A stretch of 64,000 nt of DNA from Bacteroidota bacterium (GTDB lineage: Bacteria; Bacteroidota; Bacteroidia; B-17B0; Aurantibacillaceae). The notes under the pieces were generated by a model, which was not told the origin of the DNA, ran no database searches, and saw only the letters and a program-made list of their open reading frames with translations. This document shows, in pieces, positions 16,985 through 24,821 of this stretch (position 1 is its first letter; each line of letters starts with the position of its first letter). A program made the translations under genes and the position numbers. The stretch lies in contig JADJSH010000012.1 in NCBI GenBank assembly GCA_016711805.1, positions 84,975 to 148,974 of the forward strand, in the 5' to 3' direction.

Positions 16985-19000
16985 ATGCAAAAATTAGTTT
17001 TAATAGCTTCTTCTCTTTTTTTGGGAGCTAATGCGTTTGCCCAAACGCTTACGCCTGGTATTAATTTAAGTTATATCGATTCTTCGGTAAGCCCTCGTAA
17101 CGACATTTATAAATTTGCGAATGGCAAATGGTTAAATACTCAAAAAATACCAGCGAGTGACGGTAGTTGGGGAAGTTTTAATGAAATCAACGAACGTAAT
17201 GTTGCTAATTTAAAAGCTTTAATGTTAGATGTATCTAAAGATACCAAGGCATTACCAGGAAGCAACAATCAAAAATTACGTGATTTTTATTCTGTGGCTA
17301 TCGATTCTGTTAAAGCAGACAAAGATGGTATTAAACCAATTAGCGCTGATTTGGCAGCAATTGATTTAATTAAAACAAAAGATGAGTTATTAAAAACAAC
17401 AGCAATCCTCAATAAAAAAGGTGTTGGTGGTATGCTTGGTTTTTATGTGTATTCTGATTTTAAAAATAGTAATGCTAATACCTGTTATTTAGCACAATCT
17501 GGTTTAGGCTTGCCTGATAAAGATTTTTATTTCGAAGCACAATATGAATCTGTAAAGAAAGAATATAGCGAGCATATCGCACGCATGTTTGAATGTTTAG
17601 GCAACTATCCTGAATCTGCTCAAGCAAATGCTGCAACCATTATGAAAATTGAAACAGAGTTAGCTAAAAACTGCCAAAACGCTGTTGAACAACGTGATCC
17701 TCAAAAACAATATAATCCTTTTACAAAAGCTGAGTTAGCAAAATTGACTCCTAATGTAAATTGGAATGTATATTTCGCTAATATAGGAATTGCAACTCCT
17801 GAAAACATCATTATCAATCAACCAAAGTATTACGAAGGTTTAAATACGTTAATTAATTCTATTTCAATTGCTGAGTGGAAAGTGTTTTTAAAATGGAATT
17901 TAATCCAAACAGCAGCACCTTATTTATCTAGTAAGTTTGTAAATGAAAGTTTTAAATTTCAAGGAACTGTTTTAGCTGGTAAAAAAGAAATGAAGCCTCG
18001 TTACAAGAGGGTACAAGGCTCTACTGATGAAGCTTTAGGAGAGGCATTAGGTAAGTTATATGTGGAGAAATATTTTGATGACAAATCAAAAAAACGTGTG
18101 AATGAGATGGTAGATAATTTAATTGCAGCTTATCGTGTTCGTATCGAATCTCGTGATTGGATGAGTGCAGAAACTAAAGTTCAAGCTCAATTAAAGTTAG
18201 ACAAGATTATTAAAAAATTAGGTTTCCCAGATAAATGGATTGATTATACAGCCTTAACTATTACAAAAGATTCGTATTGGAAAAACATTTCAGCTGCGCG
18301 TGAATTTCAGTATAAAAGAATGTTAGATAAGATTGGTAAGCCAGTTGATAGAATGGAGTGGGGCATGACTCCACCAACGGTTAATGCATATTATAATCCA
18401 ACATCAAACGAAATTGCATTCCCTGCAGGAATTATGCAAGTACCATTTTTTGATGTCAACGCTGATGATGCCTTTAATTATGGTGTAATGGGCTCTATTA
18501 TTGGTCACGAGTTAACACATGGCTTTGATGATCAAGGTTCGCAGTTTGATGCTGATGGAAATTTAAAAATGTGGTGGACAGAAACTGATTATAAAAACTT
18601 TACTGATAAAACGAAGTTGATTATTGAACAGTTTGATAATTATGTAGCAATCGATACTCTTCATGTTAAAGGAGAATTAACGCAAGGAGAAAACATTGCG
18701 GATTTAGGTGGTTTAACGATGGCCTATTATGCATATCAAAAATCATTGAATGGAAAAAAATCACCTGTAATGGCTGGGTTTACAGGAGAACAACGTTTCT
18801 TCTTAGCATGGGTGCAAGGCTGGAAAACCTTAATGCGTGATGCCTATTTAAAACAAATGATTGCTACTAATCCACATTCACCAGGAAATTTCAGAGCAGT
18901 TGGTCCACTAAGTAACATGCAAGAATTTTATGATGCTTTTGGAGTGAAAGAAGGTGATGGTATGTTTAGACCAGTTGCTAAACGTGTAAATATTTGGTAA
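16985..19000 (+). CDS. M13 family zinc metallopeptidase (neprilysin/PepO-like)
   Basis: This 671-residue secreted oligopeptidase has a signal peptide ending near ANAFAQ. The N-terminal M13 domain is followed by NAYYNPTSNEIAFPAG, zinc motif HELTH (HExxH, near residue 507) and GENIADLGG (ExxAD), so all zinc ligands are present. It probably degrades peptides in the periplasm or outside the cell. A good terminator follows 25 bases after the stop, so it ends a transcript. Confidence 0.95.
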   Translation: MQKLVLIASSLFLGANAFAQTLTPGINLSYIDSSVSPRNDIYKFANGKWLNTQKIPASDGSWGSFNEINERNVANLKALMLDVSKDTKALPGSNNQKLRDFYSVAIDSVKADKDGIKPISADLAAIDLIKTKDELLKTTAILNKKGVGGMLGFYVYSDFKNSNANTCYLAQSGLGLPDKDFYFEAQYESVKKEYSEHIARMFECLGNYPESAQANAATIMKIETELAKNCQNAVEQRDPQKQYNPFTKAELAKLTPNVNWNVYFANIGIATPENIIINQPKYYEGLNTLINSISIAEWKVFLKWNLIQTAAPYLSSKFVNESFKFQGTVLAGKKEMKPRYKRVQGSTDEALGEALGKLYVEKYFDDKSKKRVNEMVDNLIAAYRVRIESRDWMSAETKVQAQLKLDKIIKKLGFPDKWIDYTALTITKDSYWKNISAAREFQYKRMLDKIGKPVDRMEWGMTPPTVNAYYNPTSNEIAFPAGIMQVPFFDVNADDAFNYGVMGSIIGHELTHGFDDQGSQFDADGNLKMWWTETDYKNFTDKTKLIIEQFDNYVAIDTLHVKGELTQGENIADLGGLTMAYYAYQKSLNGKKSPVMAGFTGEQRFFLAWVQGWKTLMRDAYLKQMIATNPHSPGNFRAVGPLSNMQEFYDAFGVKEGDGMFRPVAKRVNIW

Positions 19001-19024
19001 GTAGTAATGCTGCTATTATAATTT

Positions 19025-19051
19025 AAAGGGGGCGTATGTCCCCTTTTTTTT
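19025..19051 (+). terminator. Rho-independent terminator after the M13 protease gene
   Basis: The stem AAAGGGG (19025-19031) pairs with CCCCTTT (19040-19046), followed by a T run to 19051. Confidence 0.85.
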
Positions 19052-19114
19052 GTTATTATTCTTAAAAAATGGAATGCAAATAACGTTGATAGTTATGATT
19101 ACACTTAGTCTTTA

Positions 19115-19175
19115 TGATTTGAATCAGTGAACATCTGCTCTATCAGTTCTATCCGTGTTCCAATTATATTCTTTT
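19115..19175. repeat. Possible decayed dispersed repeat
   Basis: The stretch with ATCAGTGAACATCTGC and CCGTGTTCC resembles the near-tandem 'atcagtgaaaatctgcg...ccgtgttcc' element found between genes in many Bacteroidota. It is degenerate and recognised by eye only. Nothing else is visible between 19052 and the arginase-like gene. Confidence 0.35.
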
Positions 19176-19283
19176 CAGAACTACTAACCTTTATTCGTTA
19201 ATAAGTTTGACTGATTTACTTAACAATAGCCTTCATTATAAATAATTTTAATCTGTTACAATTAACGATAGCTAAAATACATT

Positions 19284-20450
19284 ATGAGCGATATACAACA
19301 TTTTTTTAAACCTATTGAACTAGAAAGAGATTCTTATTCTGAAAATCAAATTGGCAGAGTAGTTAGTGCTTATACAAACGATTCTGATTTTCCGGAGCTG
19401 CAAGATATAGACATGGCTATTGTTGGTGTGTGTGAGGACAGAAGAGCAAATGCAAATGTGGGATGTGCAACGGCACCAGATAAAGTAAGAGATTATTTCT
19501 ATTCTTTATATCCAGGAAGTTTTCGCCCGCGCATTGTTGATTTAGGGAATATCCAACCTGGGCATGACGTGGAAGATACTTACTATGCCTTAAAATCAAC
19601 GGTTGAATATTTAATTCGTAATAATGTTATACCAATTATTATTGGTGGAAGTCAAGATTTAACTTATGCGCAGTTTTTAGGTTACGAGAAATTAGAACAA
19701 ACCATTAATATTGCCGCAATTGATTCTACTTTTGATTTAGGTAATCCAGAGGAAGATGTAACTAATACAGCTTACTTAGGAAAAATCATTTTGCATCAAC
19801 CAAACTTCTTATTCAACTATAGTAATATTGGATATCAAACCTATTTAGTTGATCAAACAGGCTTAAGTATGATGAATCGTTTGTATTTTGATACTTATCG
19901 TTTAGGGCAAGTTCGCGACGCTATTGAAGAATCAGAACCAATTATCCGCCATGCTGATATGTTGAGTTTTGATATTACCGCCATTAAACATAGTGATGCG
20001 CCAGCTAATCCTAACGCTTCGCCAAACGGATTTTATTCGGAAGAGGCTTGTCAAATGATGCGTTATGCGGGCATGAATGATAAATTATCTTCTGTAGGTA
20101 TTTATGAAATTAATCCAGAATATGATGCACAAGGCAAAACAGCTAATTTAGCAGCACAAATGATTTGGTGTTTTATGGATGGTTTTTATAATCGTAAAAA
20201 TGATTTTCCTTCACGCACAAGTCCTGACTATGTTAAATTTCATGTTGTATTGCAAGAAGAGAAATATGAAATTAATTTCTTTAAGAGTAAAAAAAGCGAC
20301 CGTTGGTGGATGGAAATTCCTTACCCTCCAACCAAAGGATTAAAGTTTGAGCGACACACATTATTACCTTGTTCCTATAAAGATTACGAGATGGCGGTGA
20401 ATAACGAAATTCCTGACCGTTGGTGGCAAACTTACCAGAAATTAGCTTAA
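19284..20450 (+). CDS. Arginase-fold protein lacking several metal ligands
   Basis: This 388-residue protein has the ureohydrolase fold (IIIGGSQDLTYAQ near residue 118, IAAIDSTFD near 143, MLSFDITAIKH near 226). In active arginases and formimidoylglutamases these motifs are GGxH, DAHxD and SFDxD. Here the histidine is Q124, the second histidine is T149 and the last aspartate is T232, so at least three Mn ligands are missing although D147, D151 and D230 remain. Canonical dimanganese hydrolysis is unlikely. The C-terminal ~90 residues, rich in Trp and Lys, lie beyond the usual domain. Its role is unknown. Confidence 0.8.
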   Translation: MSDIQHFFKPIELERDSYSENQIGRVVSAYTNDSDFPELQDIDMAIVGVCEDRRANANVGCATAPDKVRDYFYSLYPGSFRPRIVDLGNIQPGHDVEDTYYALKSTVEYLIRNNVIPIIIGGSQDLTYAQFLGYEKLEQTINIAAIDSTFDLGNPEEDVTNTAYLGKIILHQPNFLFNYSNIGYQTYLVDQTGLSMMNRLYFDTYRLGQVRDAIEESEPIIRHADMLSFDITAIKHSDAPANPNASPNGFYSEEACQMMRYAGMNDKLSSVGIYEINPEYDAQGKTANLAAQMIWCFMDGFYNRKNDFPSRTSPDYVKFHVVLQEEKYEINFFKSKKSDRWWMEIPYPPTKGLKFERHTLLPCSYKDYEMAVNNEIPDRWWQTYQKLA

Positions 20451-20465
20451 AATAGTTATAAATAG

Positions 20466-20497
20466 AGCCCTTTTTAAACATTAAAAAGGGCTTTTTG
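20466..20497 (+). terminator. Rho-independent terminator after the arginase-like gene
   Basis: A perfect 12-bp stem AGCCCTTTTTAA (20466-20477) and TTAAAAAGGGCT (20481-20492) is followed by TTTTGTTT. Confidence 0.9.
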
Positions 20498-20533
20498 TTT
20501 CTCTATATAAAACGTACTTTTACTGAGTAAAAT

Positions 20534-20560
20534 TACCTCCTTCGCTAAAGCTATGGAGGA
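20534..20560 (+). promoter_or_regulatory. Leader hairpin ahead of mqnC containing GGAGG
   Basis: TACCTCC (20534-20540) can pair with GGAGGATA (20555 onward), placing the only Shine-Dalgarno-like GGAGG near mqnC in a stem. GGAGG ends 15 bases before the ATG. It could be a decayed repeat or a folding leader; no function is established. Confidence 0.35.
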
Positions 20561-20574
20561 TAAAATAAAATATA

Positions 20575-21702
20575 ATGAATGTTCAGTCACTTTTAAAACG
20601 CGCCCTTAATTTGGAGTTTTTATCCATTGAAGAAGGGGTGTTTTTATATGAAAATGCTTCTACATCAGAATTGACTTTTGTAGCAAACGATATCAGAAAA
20701 ATCAAGAAACACAATTCCAATAAAGTTACTTGGCAAATTGATCGTAATTTAAATACTACTAATGTTTGTATTGCCAATTGTAAGTTTTGTAATTTCTACC
20801 GCATTCCAGGTCACGCTGAGGCTTATATCACAGATATAGAAACTTATAAAAAGAAAATTGAAGAAACCATTAAATATGGTGGCGACCAACTATTATTGCA
20901 AGGAGGTCATCATCCTGATTTAGGTTTAAGTTTTTATGTGAATTTATTTAAAGAATTAAAAGCTTTATATCCTAGCATTAAATTACATTCATTAGGTCCA
21001 CCAGAAATAGCACATATTACTAAACTAGAAAAATCTACTCATACCGAAGTTTTAAAAGCCTTAGTTGAAGCTGGTTTAGATAGTTTACCTGGTGCAGGTG
21101 CCGAAATTTTAAATGATCGTGTGCGTCGTTTAATCTCAAAAGGAAAGTGCACAGGACGTGAATGGTTAGATGTGATGCGTGCTTGTCACCAATTAAATAT
21201 CACCACTTCTGCAACGATGATGTTTGGTCATGTGGAGACTATTTATGAACGCTTTGAACATTTAGTGTGGTTGCGCGAAGTGCAATCAGAAAAGCCAGCT
21301 CACGCAAAAGGTTTCTTAGCATTTATTCCATGGCCATTTCAGGATGATGGAACTTTATTAAAACGTGTAAAAGGAGTTTCTAATAATGTGAGTGCCGATG
21401 AATACATTCGTATGCTAGCATTAAGCCGCATTATGTTGCCAAACATTGAAAACATTCAAGCAAGTTGGTTAACTGTTGGTAAAGCAACAGCACAAATTTG
21501 TTTACACAGTGGTGCTAATGATTTTGGTAGTATTATGATTGAAGAAAATGTAGTAAGTGCTGCAGGAGCCCCGCATCGTTTTACTTATAAAACTATTCAG
21601 GATGCTATTAAAGAAGCAGGATTTGAGCCTCAGTTAAGAAATCAACAGTATGGTGAAAGAGAATTACCAGCAAACATACAAGAACAGGTTGTAAATTATT
21701 AA
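20575..21702 (+). CDS. mqnC: Cyclic dehypoxanthinyl futalosine synthase MqnC
   Basis: This is a 375-residue radical SAM enzyme. The cluster motif CIANCKFCNF (CxxxCxxC) lies near residue 65, followed by LLQGGHHPDLGL and SLPGAGAEIL, typical of the MqnC/CofH group. It cyclises dehypoxanthine futalosine, the MqnB product, to the MqnD substrate. It lies five bases ahead of an SDR gene on the same strand. Confidence 0.95.
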   Translation: MNVQSLLKRALNLEFLSIEEGVFLYENASTSELTFVANDIRKIKKHNSNKVTWQIDRNLNTTNVCIANCKFCNFYRIPGHAEAYITDIETYKKKIEETIKYGGDQLLLQGGHHPDLGLSFYVNLFKELKALYPSIKLHSLGPPEIAHITKLEKSTHTEVLKALVEAGLDSLPGAGAEILNDRVRRLISKGKCTGREWLDVMRACHQLNITTSATMMFGHVETIYERFEHLVWLREVQSEKPAHAKGFLAFIPWPFQDDGTLLKRVKGVSNNVSADEYIRMLALSRIMLPNIENIQASWLTVGKATAQICLHSGANDFGSIMIEENVVSAAGAPHRFTYKTIQDAIKEAGFEPQLRNQQYGERELPANIQEQVVNY

Positions 21703-21707
21703 GAGCT

Positions 21708-22391
21708 ATGAATGTTATCATTACAGGAGCAAGCAGAGGAATTGGTTTTGAATTAGTTCAGCAGTTTTTAAATGCTGGTGATACCGTTTTTTGTTTGACA
21801 AGAAATTTAGAACCTTTAAAAACTATATCGCATCCTAATTTAAAATCTATATCTACCGATTTGAGTTCTCAAGAAAGTATGGATGACGCTGTTGCTTTTA
21901 TAAAAAAAGAAGTAAAGCAAATGGATTGTATTATTCATAATGCAGGTTCATTAGTAAATAAACCCTACGAAACTATCTCTTATAAAGAATTAGGGGAAGT
22001 TTATAAGGTAAATGTATTTGCGCCTTATTATTTAACCCAACAATTATTGCCTTTACTAGGAAAAAAATCGAAAGCACATATTGTTAATATTAGTAGCATG
22101 GGAGGCTTTCAGGGTAGTTCTAAATTTGCAGGATTATCAGCGTACAGCTCATCAAAAGCAGCTTTGGTTGGTTTAACAGAGTGTTTAGCTGAAGAATTAA
22201 AAGAAAAAAATATCTCCGTTAATTGTTTAGCTATTGGTGCAGTGCAAACAGAAATGTTAGCAGAAGCTTTCCCAGGTTATCAAGCGCCTTTATCTCCAAA
22301 ACAAATGGCAGAATATATTTTTGATTTTGCTGCAAAAGGGCATTTATATTATAACGGTAAAATTTTGCCTGTATCATCTAGTACTCCTTAA
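21708..22391 (+). CDS. Short-chain dehydrogenase/reductase
   Basis: This is a 227-residue classical SDR: cofactor motif TGASRGIGFE at residues 6-15, NAG motif HNAGSLV, catalytic serine in NISSMGG and the YxxxK pair in YSSSK. The substrate is not evident. It is five bases downstream of mqnC and 10 bases upstream of a TonB-dependent receptor, so it is probably cotranscribed with both, but there is no obvious pathway link. Confidence 0.88.
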   Translation: MNVIITGASRGIGFELVQQFLNAGDTVFCLTRNLEPLKTISHPNLKSISTDLSSQESMDDAVAFIKKEVKQMDCIIHNAGSLVNKPYETISYKELGEVYKVNVFAPYYLTQQLLPLLGKKSKAHIVNISSMGGFQGSSKFAGLSAYSSSKAALVGLTECLAEELKEKNISVNCLAIGAVQTEMLAEAFPGYQAPLSPKQMAEYIFDFAAKGHLYYNGKILPVSSSTP

Positions 22392-22401
22392 ACTGTAATT
22401 T

Positions 22402-24765
22402 GTGAAACACATTTTCTTTATAATATCTATTGTTTTCTTTTGTGATATATATTCACAAGAATTAACACAAACTATCCGTGGAACAGTTTTAGATAAGCAA
22501 ACGCAAAGTCCATTGCCTGGTGCTGTTATCAGTATTTTAAATTCAGAGCCAATGAAAGCAACCACTACCGATGAAAATGGAAAATTCCGTTTTGATAATG
22601 TGTTGTTGGGTAGAAAACAATTAAAAATTTCCTTAATTTCTTATAAAGAGAAATCTCAAACGGTTGTTTTAACAACAGGGAAAGAAACGGTTTTAAACAT
22701 TGAATTAGAAGAGAGTGCCGTGCAAGGTCAAGAAGTTATCATCTCCGCAGAAATTGATAAAACAAAATCTAACAATAAAATGGCAACGGTTAGTTCTCGT
22801 ATTTTTAGTACGGAGGAAGCAAACCGTTATGCAGGTAGTAGAGGCGATCCAGCTCGTATGGCAGCAAACTTTGCTGGTGTAAGTGGCGCCAACGATAGTC
22901 GTAATGACATTATTGTTCGGGGAAATTCTCCTTTAGGAATTTTATGGCGGTTGAATGGTTTGGATATCCCTAATCCTAGTCATTTTGGTAGTATGGGTTC
23001 TTCGGGTGGACCAATCAGTATTTTAAATAATAATACGTTGGATAATTCTGATTTTATGACAGGCGCTTTTCCAGCAGATTATGGTAATGCAACAGCAGGC
23101 GTGTTTGATTTAAAAATGCGTTCTGGTAACAATGAAAAATATGAATTTTTAGGCATGGTTGGTTTTAATGGATTCGAATTAGGAGCAGAGGGTCCATTTA
23201 GCAAGAAAAAGAAAAACGCGTCTTTTATGGTTAATTACCGGTACTCAACACTTTCTGTTTTTAAATACATAGGGTTGGATTTTGGAACTGGTAGTGCCGT
23301 GCCGCAATACCAAGATGTAACGTTTAAAATAGATTTACCTTCTAAAAAATTAGGTAAGTTTTCTATTTGGGGCATTGGCGGCTTAAGTTATGCAGAGTTG
23401 TTGCAAAGTCAGCAATCAAAAGACAATAACTTATATGGTTATAGCGGGCGAAATATGTTGTTCAGATCAAATGTCGGTGCTGGCGGAATTTCACATACTT
23501 ATTTAATGAGCAGCAGTTCTTATATCAAAACAAATATTGGCGTATCTGGTCAATACAACTATATTTTAGCTGATAGAGTGGATACAAGTACCACTCCTGA
23601 AACCATTAGACCCGAATATCGTAATACATCTTATACAACAAGATATTCTATTAATACTACCTATAATAAGAAATTTAATTCTCGCAATTTCTTAAACGCA
23701 GGTATTTATGCCGATTTGTATAATACAACATTTGTAGACAGTATTGATAGTTATGGAACTGGCTTTGTAACATTACGAAACTATAAAGGTCAAACTGCCT
23801 TAACTCGTGGATTTATACAATTGAAACATAACTTTAGTGAAAAGTTTTATGCAAACATTGGATTTACGTATCAGTACTTGCTGCTAAATGGAGCTCAATC
23901 GCCTGAACCACGCTTAGGCTTAAAGTATGAAATTAATAAAAAACAATCTCTAAGTTTTGGCGCAGGATTACATAGTCAGGTGCAACCTTTGTATGTTTAT
24001 TTTGCAACAGCTAATTTAGGTAACGGACAAGTAAAAGAAACCAATCGCAATTTAGATTTCACAAAAGCAGCACATGCTGTATTAGCGTATGATGTGAATT
24101 TATTTAATAGTGTGCGTATTAAAACAGAACTGTATTATCAATATTTGTATCGAGTGCCAGTTAAAACACGTCAAGATTACTTTAGTACGGCAAATTTGGG
24201 CGCAGATTTTAATAGTCCGAATGTTGATAGCTTAGTAAACAATGGAACAGGAGAAAATTATGGGATTGAATTGACCTTAGAGAAATTTTATAGCAAAGGC
24301 TATTATTTTTTAGTAACTGCCTCTTTATTCGAAAGTAAATATACTGGTAGCGACGGCGTTTATAGAAACACAGCTTTTAATGGTAACTATGTGTTTAATG
24401 CGCTGGCAGGTAAAGAATTTAAAATAAAAGAAAAACATATTTTAGCCTTAGATGTAAAGGTGACTTACGCAGGCGGCAAACGTTATGTGCCAATTGATAT
24501 TCCTGCCTCTATTGCTTATCAGGATGAAGTAAGAGATGGAACGCAGGCCTACAATCCTCAGTATGACCCCTATTTTAGAATAGATGTAAAACCTTCGTAT
24601 AAATTAAATACCAAACGTTTTACGCATGAAATAAGTGTGGATATTCAAAACGTTACTAAACACAATAATATATTTCAGCAACAATACGATTTGAATACAC
24701 AAACCATTAAAACAGATTACCAGTTGAAATTTTTTGTGATACCTCAGTATCGTTTAACCTTCTAA
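22402..24765 (+). CDS. TonB-dependent receptor with carboxypeptidase-regulatory-like N-terminus
   Basis: This 787-residue protein starts with GTG at 22402. A signal peptide ends near DIYSQE. It is followed by a carboxypeptidase-regulatory-like beta domain (TIRGTVLDKQTQSPLPGAVI), a plug (RGDPARMAANFAGVSGAND, then DIIVRGNSPLGILW) and a long C-terminal barrel ending in aromatic residue F. It should import a siderophore, vitamin, sugar or peptide across the outer membrane; the substrate is unknown and no SusD partner is present. Confidence 0.93.
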   Translation: MKHIFFIISIVFFCDIYSQELTQTIRGTVLDKQTQSPLPGAVISILNSEPMKATTTDENGKFRFDNVLLGRKQLKISLISYKEKSQTVVLTTGKETVLNIELEESAVQGQEVIISAEIDKTKSNNKMATVSSRIFSTEEANRYAGSRGDPARMAANFAGVSGANDSRNDIIVRGNSPLGILWRLNGLDIPNPSHFGSMGSSGGPISILNNNTLDNSDFMTGAFPADYGNATAGVFDLKMRSGNNEKYEFLGMVGFNGFELGAEGPFSKKKKNASFMVNYRYSTLSVFKYIGLDFGTGSAVPQYQDVTFKIDLPSKKLGKFSIWGIGGLSYAELLQSQQSKDNNLYGYSGRNMLFRSNVGAGGISHTYLMSSSSYIKTNIGVSGQYNYILADRVDTSTTPETIRPEYRNTSYTTRYSINTTYNKKFNSRNFLNAGIYADLYNTTFVDSIDSYGTGFVTLRNYKGQTALTRGFIQLKHNFSEKFYANIGFTYQYLLLNGAQSPEPRLGLKYEINKKQSLSFGAGLHSQVQPLYVYFATANLGNGQVKETNRNLDFTKAAHAVLAYDVNLFNSVRIKTELYYQYLYRVPVKTRQDYFSTANLGADFNSPNVDSLVNNGTGENYGIELTLEKFYSKGYYFLVTASLFESKYTGSDGVYRNTAFNGNYVFNALAGKEFKIKEKHILALDVKVTYAGGKRYVPIDIPASIAYQDEVRDGTQAYNPQYDPYFRIDVKPSYKLNTKRFTHEISVDIQNVTKHNNIFQQQYDLNTQTIKTDYQLKFFVIPQYRLTF

Positions 24766-24821
24766 AGGTCTATTTATTCAATTTTTTTTATAAATTCGTT
24801 TAGATTATCCATTTAAAAATT

